A DNA stretch of 14,273 nt from M3007 sp046153695. Its GTDB lineage: Bacteria; Bacteroidota; Bacteroidia; Chitinophagales; Saprospiraceae. Shown one piece after another: positions 6,836-14,273 of this stretch. Every line of letters starts with the position of its first letter. Positions within the stretch are counted from its first letter, which is position 1. The notes under the pieces were generated by a model, which had not been told where the DNA came from, made no database searches, and saw only the letters and a program-made list of their open reading frames with translations. The stretch spans positions 1 through 14,273 of the forward strand of contig JBJXEZ010000198.1 of assembly GCA_046153695.1 (NCBI GenBank). Reading direction: 5' to 3'. Made by a program: the position numbers and the translations under genes.

Positions 6836-7855
6836 TTATTCAAAGAGCGTTCCTGCTTGAGCTGGCGGCACAGCCCCTACGTGTTTGTATGCTTTTTCGG
6901 TGGCCGTCCGTCCGCGCGGTGTACGCTGGAGATAGCCTTCCATAATAAGGAACGGTTCGTGTACTTCTTCGATGGTACCCGGCTCCTCCCCTACTGCGGT
7001 GGCAATGGTGGTGAGGCCAACGGGGCCGCCTTTAAATTTGTGGATCACGGCATTGAGGATTCGGTTGTCCATCTCATCAAGGCCATGTTCGTCCACATCG
7101 AGGGCAGCGAGGCCGTAGTGCGCGATAGCCTTGTCGACCACGCCAGTGCCCTTTATCTGGGCAAAATCGCGGATACGGCGGAGCAGGGCGTTGGCAATAC
7201 GCGGTGTGCCTCGGCTGCGCCTTGCGATCTCGTGGGCGCCTTCCTCCGTGATCGGGATATCGAGGATGGATGCCGAGCGGTGCAAAATACCCTCAAGGGT
7301 GGGCACATCGTAGTAGTCAAGCAGGCAATTGATGCCAAAACGGGCACGAAGCGGCGAGGTGAGCAGGCCCATGCGCGTAGTTGCACCTACGAGTGTAAAG
7401 GGGTTGAGTGTAATCTGGATGCTCCGGGCATTGGGGCCGGAGTCAATCATAATATCAATGCGATAGTCCTCCATCGCCGAGTACAAGTACTCCTCCACGA
7501 CGGTGTTGAGGCGGTGTATTTCGTCTATGAACAGTACGTCGCCAGGATCGAGGTTTGTAAGTAGGCCTGCCAGGTCACCCGCTTTTTCGAGCACAGGGCC
7601 GGAACTCATTTTCAGAGAAGCCCCAAGTTCATTGGCAATAATATGCGATAAAGTGGTTTTGCCCAGTCCGGGCGGCCCGTGCAACAGGACATGATCGAGT
7701 GCTTCGCCGCGCTGTTTGGCAGCCGAAATGAAAACGTGGAGGTTATCTACTAATTTTCGTTGCCCGCTGAACTCATCCAGCAGTTTGGGGCGAAGCGCCT
7801 TTTCGATGATTTTATCATCGGTCGCAATCGGGTCGTTGGCTAATTCTTTGCTCAT
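6836..7855 (-). CDS. ruvB: Holliday junction branch-migration helicase RuvB
   Basis: RuvB is the AAA+ motor that, as a hexamer with RuvA, drives branch migration of Holliday junctions during recombinational repair. The 339-residue length is typical. Motifs in order: LRPKLLDEFSGQ near the N-terminus; Walker A GPPGLGKTT (60-68); Walker B LFIDEIH (108-114) followed by RLNTVVEEYLYSAMED; sensor 1 GATT (157-160); SPLRARFG (167-174), which carries the arginine finger; sensor 2 SRGTPRIANALLRR; and the winged-helix ending EPFLIMEGYLQRTPRGR. The start at 7855 (MSKELAND) fits the family and lies 38 nt downstream of a near-perfect Bacteroidota promoter. As in many Bacteroidota, ruvA is not adjacent. The upstream neighbour is an unrelated secreted protein, and a small membrane protein follows. 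Confidence 0.98.
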   Translation of the reverse strand: MSKELANDPIATDDKIIEKALRPKLLDEFSGQRKLVDNLHVFISAAKQRGEALDHVLLHGPPGLGKTTLSHIIANELGASLKMSSGPVLEKAGDLAGLLTNLDPGDVLFIDEIHRLNTVVEEYLYSAMEDYRIDIMIDSGPNARSIQITLNPFTLVGATTRMGLLTSPLRARFGINCLLDYYDVPTLEGILHRSASILDIPITEEGAHEIARRSRGTPRIANALLRRIRDFAQIKGTGVVDKAIAHYGLAALDVDEHGLDEMDNRILNAVIHKFKGGPVGLTTIATAVGEEPGTIEEVHEPFLIMEGYLQRTPRGRTATEKAYKHVGAVPPAQAGTLFE

Positions 7856-7893
7856 TTTCGGCGTTCAAAGCCATTCTGGTTCAAAATTCAGCA

Positions 7894-7923
7894 CAAAACT
7901 ACGAATTATTCCCCCCAGACCAA
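7894..7923 (-). promoter_or_regulatory. ruvB promoter: TTG, 19-nt spacer, TAGTTTTG
   Basis: On the minus strand, TTG at 7923-7921 is followed by exactly 19 nt and then TAGTTTTG at 7901-7894. This matches the Bacteroidota consensus of a -33 TTG and a -7 TAnnTTTG. The -33 box and most of the spacer lie in the last codons of the upstream secreted-protein gene. The predicted leader is about 30-35 nt. Confidence 0.75.
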
Positions 7924-9573
7924 CCGCCCCACAACATCTCCTCCAACCCGAACCGTGTATACACCGGCATCAAGGGAGTCGGGAACGATTTCACAGCGAT
8001 TTGAACCGGCCTCCAGGTGCAGTTTTTTTTCATAAACGATCATGCCAAGTGTGTTAATCACCTGGAGCAACACCTGGCCCTGCGGAGCATTTTCCATGGA
8101 AATGGTAAAAAAACCAATAGCCGGGTTGGGAGCCAGAATAACATCGGTATTCCCTGGAGCCATTTGTTCTTCCAGCGAATACGTCCGGCCGTCGGCACCA
8201 TATACTTCACCGTGCACCGTGTGATCCTCCAGAGCGAAGAATTCTGCAAGCGTTCCATCCTGCAGCACCATGATTTCAATTTCCAAAATAGTCGCTTGCG
8301 TTGGCACAAGTAACGGTGTACCAGGGGTGAACCAACTCAATGCTAACCGTCTTTCGGTAGCGTTCCAGGCATTATCATCAAAACCAGAAAGCAGGTCAGA
8401 ACGAACGTTGAGGATTTGCAAGGCGCGGGAATCAAACCGGAACGCTGCCTGGCATCCTGCCCATTCACCGTTTTTGCCGGATTGCAGCCGCACCGTATGG
8501 GTTTGCCCCGCCAATACGCTGGCGTTTTCCCAAAAAAATCGCCACTTTTCAGTGTTTCGATCAGTAGCAATATGTAGCCCTTTTGAATCAGCGCTGCTGT
8601 TCACATCGCCTTTTTTTATGGCCAAAAACTCGGAACACTGCTGCGGCCAAATGGTGTCTTTAGCGGGCGAAAACACCCATGAAGGCACTTGAGGTAACGT
8701 ATCATAAATGCCGAGGATGAGTTTGCGTAACTCCACAATGTCAATAGTGGAAACAGTACCGGAGTTGTTCGCATCGGCGGCCACGTGCTGCCAAGGGTGT
8801 TGAAATGGTTCCACACCAAGGACATGCCGGTTGATCAGCACCAGATCGAAGGTGCTAACCCCATTGAGCGGACTGTCGTTTTTGGCTGCAACAGCCTCGC
8901 AAAACGGCAATGGTGGCAACCCATGGAAGTCGCCAAGGCGGTAGGTTCCGTTTGTCACCTGTTGGCTGACAGATGTGCCGCCGCCGGGTGGGGTGAGGGT
9001 AATTTGGAATTTTTGCAAGGTATCGCCAGCGGGCGTACGTATTCGGCAAGCAGGTAGGAGATCGGCTATTTTTTGGGCGATGAGGCCCATCGTGGCCGTT
9101 GGGTTGGCTGCCCGGATGTCAAAAAACACCTGGCCTGTGTTTGGCGCTATCACAAGAAATGTAGGTGTGCCTAGGAAGGTGCCAAACTGGCCGTTTTTGT
9201 AGGGTTGTACAGCCGTCACACTGCCGCCATCGGAGCCAACGCCGGGCATGGTGAGCGATTTGCCAGTGCGATACTGTGCTACGAGCGGGTTGGTGTCGGC
9301 GTTTTTGTCACTGAGCAGAAGAAACTCTACACTGCTGCCGTACTGGCTTTTCATCTGTTGGTACAGGGCCTGAACATGCGGTGCGAATGTTGCACAAGGC
9401 GGACAATTGATGAAAAATATTTCGAGCACCACCACCTTGCCCTTGTTTACATAATCAGCATACAAAGCATGTGTTTTACCGCCGGAATCAGTGACAGTAA
9501 AATCAGGTGCCTGAGCACCAACCGCGCTGACCAAAGCCAGCATTATGGATACGAATAGCAAGTAATTGCGCAT
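7906..9573 (-). CDS. Secreted thioredoxin-like / dockerin-like protein with T9SS sorting domain
   Basis: A 555-residue exported protein. It has a signal peptide (MRNYLLFVSIMLALVSAVGA), then a TlpA/AhpC-TSA-like thioredoxin fold at about 22-175 with redox motif CPPC (57-60) in EIFFINCPPCATFAPH and the cis-Pro segment GTPTFLV (135-141). A short carboxypeptidase-like linker follows, then a dockerin-like pair of EF-hand repeats at about 238-290 (GVSTFDLVLINRHVLG; DANNSGTVSTIDIVELRKL). Next come a region at about 360-440 resembling cohesin-type beta domains (AAFRFDSRALQILNV) and a C-terminal Por sorting domain at about 475-555 (VILAPNPAIGFFTISMENA; LDAGVYTVRV). It should cross the outer membrane by T9SS and act on the cell surface or outside it, perhaps in thiol-disulfide exchange. 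It begins 19 nt after mutS2 on the same strand. The domain calls are by eye; the cohesin-like one is the weakest. Confidence 0.88.
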   Translation of the reverse strand: MRNYLLFVSIMLALVSAVGAQAPDFTVTDSGGKTHALYADYVNKGKVVVLEIFFINCPPCATFAPHVQALYQQMKSQYGSSVEFLLLSDKNADTNPLVAQYRTGKSLTMPGVGSDGGSVTAVQPYKNGQFGTFLGTPTFLVIAPNTGQVFFDIRAANPTATMGLIAQKIADLLPACRIRTPAGDTLQKFQITLTPPGGGTSVSQQVTNGTYRLGDFHGLPPLPFCEAVAAKNDSPLNGVSTFDLVLINRHVLGVEPFQHPWQHVAADANNSGTVSTIDIVELRKLILGIYDTLPQVPSWVFSPAKDTIWPQQCSEFLAIKKGDVNSSADSKGLHIATDRNTEKWRFFWENASVLAGQTHTVRLQSGKNGEWAGCQAAFRFDSRALQILNVRSDLLSGFDDNAWNATERRLALSWFTPGTPLLVPTQATILEIEIMVLQDGTLAEFFALEDHTVHGEVYGADGRTYSLEEQMAPGNTDVILAPNPAIGFFTISMENAPQGQVLLQVINTLGMIVYEKKLHLEAGSNRCEIVPDSLDAGVYTVRVGGDVVGRLVWGE

Positions 9574-9592
9574 GGTATTTAGTACTCATTAA

Positions 9593-11998
9593 TCAAGCCA
9601 ATTCTACGAGTGTCACGCCGTCACCGCCGTTTTCCGGTTCGGGATGGTACACACGGGCAATGTTGCCGCCGTACTCGCGCAATTTTCCTTTCACAATCTT
9701 GCGCAAAACGCCCACTCCCTTGCCGTGCAAAATGCGCAACACTGCTGCATTGGACAGGAGGGAGTTGTCCACAAATTTTTCCAAAACCATCAAAGCTTCA
9801 TCGGGAGACATGCCGCGGATGTCAATTTTGGATTCAAAAGCGGCAGCCTGCTGGATATCGGTACCGGCAGCCGGGATGGCATGTTGTACTGGCGGTGCCA
9901 CGGGCAGCAAGTCGGCTGTTTTCACAGTCACGGTAATACCACCCATGGCCAATTGGGCTTTCCCGCCTTTCAGCGTTTCGATACGGCCCGTGGCTCCGCC
10001 AGCGCGCAGGCGTGCGTAGTCGCCCACTTGAAATGGCCTGGCGGGTGCCGTACTGTTGGTTTTTTCCTCCAACTTGATCACATCGGCATTGAGATCATCC
10101 ACTTGGCGGGCCTTTTCTGCACGTTCTTGTTTGAGTTGCTGGGCCACCTGCTGCACACGTTCCAAATTCTTTTCCTCCTTAAGTTGGCGTACGAGTTTGT
10201 CTACTTCCCGGCTGGTGTTGGCGTTCAGTCGCAGATCAAACTCTTTTTGATCCAGTTTCAAGCGCTTGCGCTTCACTTCGAGGTCGTTGTGCAGGCTGTC
10301 GTAGGTTTTAATGAGGCGTTCCAGCGACTGTTCTTTTTCCTGTACGGCTCGCAATGTTTCTTCCAAGTCCTGTTTTTCGCGTTGAAGCTCGATCAGTATA
10401 TCGTCCACGGCGGTCTCACTACCGGTTCGTTTGCGGGCGTAATCAATGATGTTTTTTGGCAACCCGCTTTTGGCAGCGATCTCGAAGGCGTAGCTGCTGC
10501 CCGGGCGGCCAACTTTGAGTTCATAAGTAGGCGACAGGGTGTCTTTGTCGAAGTGCATGTTGGCATTCAGAATGCCTGTATTGCGAAAAGCAAACACTTT
10601 TAGGTTAGAGTAGTGTGTGGTTAAAACCGCAAATACGCCTTTGCGGTGCAGCCCTTGCAAAATGGACTCAGCGATGGCTCCACCTGGTTTTGGGTCAGTA
10701 CCGCTGCCCATTTCATCTATCAGTACAAGTGTTTTTGGCGTGGCTTTTTCCAAAAAAACTCGCGCGTTTTGCAGGCGAGAAGAGTAGGTGCTGAGGTCGT
10801 CTTCAAGGCTTTGCTGATCGCCGATGTCGGTAAAAACACGCTGAAAAATGCCAAACTCGCTCAATTCGTGAACCGGTACCAGCAGACCACTCTGCACCAT
10901 TAACTGAAGCAAGCCTACCGATTTCATGGCTACCGATTTGCCGCCTGCGTTTGGGCCAGACAGTACGAGGATGTGGTTTTCGGGGGTGAGTCGCAGCTCG
11001 AAGGGCACGGTTTTACGCCCCATCGCCTTGTTTTTCAAAAGAAGCAGCGGGTGGTAGCCTTTTCGGATACCGATGAGCGTGCTTTCTTTCAACACCGGCA
11101 TACCGCCACGCATAGCCATTGCCAAACGCGCCTTCGCCTGCACGACTTCCAAACCGACGAGGGCTTCCTGATATTGGCCGAGTAGTGGGCCATAGGGCCG
11201 AATGGTTGCGCTGAGTTTTTTCAGGATGCGGAATATCTCGCGGCGCTCTTCGCCCTCGAGGTCGAAAATGTCGTTGTTGATTTCAATGACCGGTTCCGGT
11301 TCGATAAAAACGGTACGTCCGGTGTCGCTCTCGTCGTGAATGATGCCCCGGATTTTTCGTTTGTGCTCGGCGGGAACGGACAGTACGCGGCGGCCATTGC
11401 GAAAACTTTCGGGCGCGTCCGATAGCCAGCCTTTGTTGCGGTACTCGGCGATAACCTGACGGAAGCGCTGGTCGAGCTCGCGCACTTTGTGCTGCATTTC
11501 GCGACGGATGCGCATCAGGTCAGGAGAAGCATCGGCCCGCACCTCGCCTTTTTCGTCGAAAACAGCCGTTATAGCCCGGATCAGGTCCTCATCGTAGCGC
11601 AGGAGCCGGATATGGTCGTAGAGTTTGGGGTAAATTTCCTTTTTCACGGCGGAAAAAAACCGGAACACGTCGCGCACCACGAACAGGATACGCAGGATAT
11701 TCTGGAACACCTCGGCGGGCAAGGTATAGTCGTCAATTGCCAGCATCCGAAGGTCGGGGCGGATGTCGGTGAACGTTTCCAGCGGAAAGCGGTCGTTTTT
11801 TTCAAGGGTCAACTTGAATTCCCGAGTTTCGCGCAGCCAATTGTCTATTTCCTCAAAATTGACCGACGGGGCCAGTTCCCGGAGCCGTTCAGCAGCCATC
11901 GGGGTCATGGCTTCTTTTTCGAGCAGGTCAAGGACCTTGTCGAACTCTAATTTTTTGAACACATCGCGCGGTTCGAAGAGCATGTCTTGCGGTTTCAT
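9593..11998 (-). CDS. mutS2: MutS2 family ATPase/endonuclease with C-terminal Smr domain
   Basis: MutS2 is a MutS-core ATPase without the mismatch-recognition domain. Members limit recombination or, in Bacillus subtilis, rescue collided ribosomes (RqcU). Read from 11998 it has 801 residues, typical length. The N-terminal core/lever region (LEFDKVLDLLEKEAM onward) leads to the ATPase with Walker A GPNAGGKS (348-355), a signature loop around DLSTYSSRLQNARVFLEKA, Walker B LVLIDEMGSGTDP (near 425) and LTTHYSNLK. A long charged coiled coil follows (about 510-660), then a KOW-like segment (FQVGDYARLRAGGATGRI) and an Smr nuclease domain (about 720-801) with IDIRGMSPDEA and LHGKGVGVLR. The frame extends to 12082, but the TAnnTTTG box at 12004-12011 rules out that start. 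The choice between 11998 (M KPQD) and 11983 (M LFEP) is open. The next gene follows by 19 nt. Confidence 0.96.
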   Translation of the reverse strand: MKPQDMLFEPRDVFKKLEFDKVLDLLEKEAMTPMAAERLRELAPSVNFEEIDNWLRETREFKLTLEKNDRFPLETFTDIRPDLRMLAIDDYTLPAEVFQNILRILFVVRDVFRFFSAVKKEIYPKLYDHIRLLRYDEDLIRAITAVFDEKGEVRADASPDLMRIRREMQHKVRELDQRFRQVIAEYRNKGWLSDAPESFRNGRRVLSVPAEHKRKIRGIIHDESDTGRTVFIEPEPVIEINNDIFDLEGEERREIFRILKKLSATIRPYGPLLGQYQEALVGLEVVQAKARLAMAMRGGMPVLKESTLIGIRKGYHPLLLLKNKAMGRKTVPFELRLTPENHILVLSGPNAGGKSVAMKSVGLLQLMVQSGLLVPVHELSEFGIFQRVFTDIGDQQSLEDDLSTYSSRLQNARVFLEKATPKTLVLIDEMGSGTDPKPGGAIAESILQGLHRKGVFAVLTTHYSNLKVFAFRNTGILNANMHFDKDTLSPTYELKVGRPGSSYAFEIAAKSGLPKNIIDYARKRTGSETAVDDILIELQREKQDLEETLRAVQEKEQSLERLIKTYDSLHNDLEVKRKRLKLDQKEFDLRLNANTSREVDKLVRQLKEEKNLERVQQVAQQLKQERAEKARQVDDLNADVIKLEEKTNSTAPARPFQVGDYARLRAGGATGRIETLKGGKAQLAMGGITVTVKTADLLPVAPPVQHAIPAAGTDIQQAAAFESKIDIRGMSPDEALMVLEKFVDNSLLSNAAVLRILHGKGVGVLRKIVKGKLREYGGNIARVYHPEPENGGDGVTLVELA

Positions 11999-12003
11999 CG
12001 GCG

Positions 12004-12011
12004 CAAAAGTA
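12004..12011 (-). promoter_or_regulatory. Bacteroidota -7 element (TACTTTTG) for mutS2
   Basis: The minus strand reads TACTTTTG here, an exact TAnnTTTG match, only 5 nt before the ATG at 11998 and 20 nt before the in-frame ATG at 11983. A TTTG lies upstream at 12031-12028, but with a 16-nt spacer, shorter than the usual 19-21. If the box is used, the mRNA is either leaderless from 11998 or translated from 11983. Confidence 0.5.
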
Positions 12012-12066
12012 CGGCTACTTGCTCGTTCAAAGATTGTTGACGCTGCCTTCCGGCACCCTGAAAAAC

Positions 12067-12091
12067 TGTAAAAAATTATCATTTTTTTACA
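12067..12091. promoter_or_regulatory. AT-rich inverted repeat between divergent promoters
   Basis: TGTAAAAAAT (12067-12076) and ATTTTTTTACA (12081-12091) are inverted copies around the 4-nt spacer TATC, with one extra T on the right. The repeat sits in the 146-bp divergent region between mutS2 and the secreted Omp28-like gene, about 30-50 bp upstream of the + strand -7 box. It could be an operator for a dimeric regulator or simply an AT-rich upstream element. No regulator is identified. Confidence 0.3.
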
Positions 12092-12118
12092 AAAGACCGA
12101 TCACAAGAAACGAATATC

Positions 12119-12126
12119 TACTTTTG
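12119..12126 (+). promoter_or_regulatory. Bacteroidota -7 element (TACTTTTG) for the Omp28-like gene
   Basis: TACTTTTG matches TAnnTTTG exactly and ends 18 nt before the ATG at 12145. The -33 position, 19 nt upstream, shows no TTG (it reads CCG), so either the spacing differs or an activator is needed. The box lies inside the longer open frame that begins at 12019 and so supports the shorter start. Confidence 0.55.
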
Positions 12127-12144
12127 CCAGACATTTCACATCAA

Positions 12145-14154
12145 ATGCTTAAAATCATGTACAAAAATCTACTTTTTGTTGCTCTTTTCCTGCTAATTGG
12201 AGTATCAGGCTTTACTCAAGGCACTGTTTTTTGGTCCGAGAATTTTGACGGTGTAGCCAGCGGCCTTCCTGCTGGCTGGTCCCAGCTCACCTCCGCCACT
12301 GACGGTGGTTGGAAAACGGGTACAACCACAGCGCTCTCTTCGACGGACTTCCCGGTACCTGCTCGTGCTGGTAATATTCTTGGCACCAATGATGATGGTT
12401 GTAACTGCAACAAAGCCAATGAAATCCTTTATTTGCCTACGATGGACTTTTCCACGCTGACCGATCCGCGGTTGCTTTTCGACATCTTTTTTGTTCGTGG
12501 TACCTTCCAGTCAAAAACCGAGTCACTGCGACTGCTGGCTTCCATTGACAATGGGAGTACATGGACAGAAGTAGTCGCGCTTACCGGCCAGGGTGCATGG
12601 AGAAACAGCCACCATATCCCCTTGACAGCATACGCTGGCAAACCAAGCGTTCGGTTGGCTTTCCGGTATGATGACGGCACCGGCTGGCTTTTTGGGGCCA
12701 TGTTAGATAATATGCGAATTGTCCAGGCCGACAATATTGTTCGCGCCAGAGTGGCTACCGTAGCCGCAGGCAAGTACATTGATGCCGTACCAGCTATTTC
12801 TACAGTTTATGACAAAGTTTTACCGGGAGCCGAAGTGGCTGTACGCGGAACGTTCGTTAACTCTGGTTTCCCTACTGTTACGTCGTTTGATGTAGTTGTA
12901 ACTCGTAATGGCAGCAGCCAAACACTCAACTACACCAACCTGAATTTGCTTTTCAATCAGTCTTTAACTTTTTACATTCCGTACCCTACTGTCTTGGGTG
13001 CCAACATGTATGATTTCAGCGTCGAGATCAAAAATGTGAACGGCGTGGGTGACAACGATCCTTCCGATAATGTCGGTACGGCCACTTATAGCGTCACAAG
13101 CGTACTGCCCCAGCCCAACCGCAAGGTTGTGATCGAAGAAGGTACGGGCACATGGTGTACCTGGTGCCCGCGTGGTGCCGTAATGATGGACTACATCGCC
13201 GATAAGTATCCCAATCTGGCCATTCCAATCGCCGTACACAATGCAATCCAATCCTACCCCGACCCCATGCAAAACTTCGATTACAACGCAGGCATGGTCG
13301 GACTTATCGGTGGCTTCCCAGGTGGTCGTGTTGAGCGCGAGGCTGATATTGACCCGCTGTTAGGTAACCCGAACTTTGAAAAAGCCCTGATCACGCACCT
13401 GACTCAACCCGCAAAGGCAATCGTTTCCCAAAATGTGGATCTGGATGTTGCTGCCCGCAAGGTAGACGTGACGACCTCCATCCAGTTTGTGGAGGCTATG
13501 AGCGGCGACCTGCGTGTCGCAGTAGCATACATAGAGGACGGTGTCAAAGGCTCGACTCAGTACTACAACCAGATCAATGCTTACGCTGGTGGCGGCCAAG
13601 GCCCAATGGGTAACTTCCATCTCCTTCCCAGCCCGGTACCTGCATCTCAGATGGTGTACGACCACGTGGCTCGCGAGATCGTCGGCGGTTTCACTGGCGC
13701 TCCAGGCAGCGTACCTGCTTCTAATGCTGCTGGTTCGGTCATGTCGTACAAGAGCACGTATACCGTACCTGCTACATTCGATATTAGCAAAATGCACGCT
13801 ATCTCGATGCTGATTGATGCTGCCACCAACCGTATCATCAACGCCGAGATCACAACGATCCCGTTTGTTTCCACTTCCACCCCGACACTTGCTCTGGATG
13901 CCGTTCAGATTTCTATCTTCCCGAACCCTGTTCAGGATGAGGCCATGCTGACGATCAAAGTGGAGGAAACAGCCGACGTTCAAATCCGCGTGGTGGATGC
14001 GCTGGGCCGTGTAATGTCCGATCGCAACTACGCCAGCATCTCCGGCAAGCAACTGCTGCCCTTCCGCGCCGACAACCTGCCGAACGGCATGTACACGCTG
14101 GTAGCTACGGCCAATGGCCAAGTGGCTTCCAAATCGTTCGTAGTTCAACGGTAA
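12145..14154 (+). CDS. Secreted Omp28-like protein with T9SS type A sorting domain
   Basis: Start 12145 (MLKIMYKNLL) or 12157 (MYKNLLFVALFL) gives a clean signal peptide ending near GVSGFTQ. The longer frame from 12019 would put 42 charged residues before it. The mature protein of about 645 residues has an N-terminal jelly-roll (choice-of-anchor J / MAM-like, about 25-200: VFWSENFDGVASGLPAGWSQ ... GAMLDNMRIV). A CARDB-like beta domain follows at about 215-320 (VAVRGTFVNSG; VNGVGDNDPSDN). The Omp28-type region at about 325-590 holds EEGTGTWCTWCPRG with Cys338 and Cys341. A Por sorting domain ends the protein (SIFPNPVQDEAMLTIKVEE ... LPNGMYTLVA). The CTWC pair in a thioredoxin-like setting suggests redox or metal chemistry at the surface, but Omp28 function is not established. 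It is transcribed alone, divergent from mutS2, and is followed by a strong terminator. Confidence 0.9.
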   Translation: MLKIMYKNLLFVALFLLIGVSGFTQGTVFWSENFDGVASGLPAGWSQLTSATDGGWKTGTTTALSSTDFPVPARAGNILGTNDDGCNCNKANEILYLPTMDFSTLTDPRLLFDIFFVRGTFQSKTESLRLLASIDNGSTWTEVVALTGQGAWRNSHHIPLTAYAGKPSVRLAFRYDDGTGWLFGAMLDNMRIVQADNIVRARVATVAAGKYIDAVPAISTVYDKVLPGAEVAVRGTFVNSGFPTVTSFDVVVTRNGSSQTLNYTNLNLLFNQSLTFYIPYPTVLGANMYDFSVEIKNVNGVGDNDPSDNVGTATYSVTSVLPQPNRKVVIEEGTGTWCTWCPRGAVMMDYIADKYPNLAIPIAVHNAIQSYPDPMQNFDYNAGMVGLIGGFPGGRVEREADIDPLLGNPNFEKALITHLTQPAKAIVSQNVDLDVAARKVDVTTSIQFVEAMSGDLRVAVAYIEDGVKGSTQYYNQINAYAGGGQGPMGNFHLLPSPVPASQMVYDHVAREIVGGFTGAPGSVPASNAAGSVMSYKSTYTVPATFDISKMHAISMLIDAATNRIINAEITTIPFVSTSTPTLALDAVQISIFPNPVQDEAMLTIKVEETADVQIRVVDALGRVMSDRNYASISGKQLLPFRADNLPNGMYTLVATANGQVASKSFVVQR

Positions 14155-14197
14155 ATTGCACGCATTCGCCGATGTAGCATAAAAAAAGTGTCACAGA

Positions 14198-14273
14198 GGC
14201 TCACAGAGAAAAAAAAGGCTCACAGAGAAATTTTGAATAAAAACTCTGCGAGCCTTTTTTTTCTCTGTGAGCC
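14198..14273. repeat. 30-nt inverted repeat at the window edge (right end probably cut)
   Basis: The left arm 14198-14227 is two copies of GGCTCACAGAG separated by eight A. The right arm 14244-14273 is its reverse complement with a single difference (CTCTGCGAGCC). The loop is 16 nt. Just upstream, 14188-14197 reads GTGTCACAGA, another near-copy of the same unit, so the symmetry may continue past the window end. The rest of the 119-bp tail holds no coding sequence. Confidence 0.8.
14217..14262 (+). terminator. Intrinsic terminator after the Omp28-like gene (probably bidirectional)
   Basis: GGCTCACAGAG pairs with CTCTGCGAGCC (11 positions, one mismatch) across a 16-nt loop, followed directly by eight T. 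The same structure read on the minus strand also ends in eight T, so it can stop transcription from both sides. It lies 62 nt after the stop codon at 14154. Confidence 0.75.

Noticed and set aside
6812..7564. 250-aa + strand frame opposite ruvB
   Set aside because: Shadow of ruvB; composition is Cys/His-rich and unlike a real protein, with no promoter box.
7906..9573. Cellulosome component because of the dockerin-like repeats
   Set aside because: No glycoside hydrolase or scaffoldin is present, and such repeats are common in Saprospiria exoproteins without cellulosomes.
9644..10603. 319-aa open frame on the + strand inside mutS2
   Set aside because: It is the antisense shadow of a well-supported MutS2 coding region; the peptide is Phe/His/Gln-rich with no family resemblance.
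13360..14148. 262-aa minus-strand open frame opposite the Omp28-like gene
   Set aside because: It lies wholly within a gene with signal peptide, CTWC motif and sorting domain; the antisense peptide has no recognisable features.
14188..14273. Start of a CRISPR array (repeated CTCACAGAG units)
   Set aside because: The units are only about 11 nt, separated by an A run rather than unique spacers, and arranged as an inverted repeat.

Overview
The window comes from a member of the Bacteroidota, most likely of the Saprospiria (Lewinella/Haliscomenobacter-like). Three things point there. Two secreted proteins carry C-terminal type IX secretion (T9SS, Por) sorting domains. One has the dockerin-like 'STFDLVLI.RHVLG ... 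ADANNSGTVSTIDIVELRKLILG' module that I recall as common in Saprospiraceae exoproteins. Start-site regions carry the Bacteroidota -7 promoter element TAnnTTTG rather than E. coli-type boxes or strong Shine-Dalgarno sequences. The lineage is inferred from gene content only.

Layout from left to right. The 3' end of an MFS transporter gene (+) converges on selD (selenophosphate synthetase, -). selD lies 2 nt downstream of a gene for a TonB-dependent outer-membrane receptor (-), and the two look co-transcribed from a TAnnTTTG promoter at about 3850. Divergent from the receptor is a + strand gene for an alpha/alpha-toroid protein (terpenoid-cyclase-like, resembling proteins annotated VpsJ). It lacks a convincing start codon and carries an in-frame GC-rich palindromic insertion. 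Its 3' end meets that of a minus-strand gene inside a 159-bp fold-back repeat whose arms contain the stop codons of both genes.

From about 12.0 kb down to 5.2 kb the minus strand carries a closely packed series: mutS2, a T9SS-exported thioredoxin/dockerin protein, ruvB (with its own clear promoter), a small four-helix membrane protein, an ECF sigma factor, and a four-helix membrane protein that overlaps the sigma gene by 4 nt and is probably its anti-sigma partner. Divergent from mutS2 on the + strand is a large secreted Omp28-like protein with a T9SS domain. It is followed by a hairpin terminator inside a longer inverted repeat that runs off the window end.

Most genes are housekeeping (mutS2, ruvB, selD) or typical Bacteroidota envelope genes. 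I see no phage, CRISPR, insertion sequence with transposase, tRNA or rRNA, and no convincing new multi-gene system. The most unusual parts are the two palindromic repeats that have become part of coding sequence (about 4.25-4.40 kb and 5.06-5.22 kb), the receptor-selD pairing, and the secreted thioredoxin-dockerin fusion.
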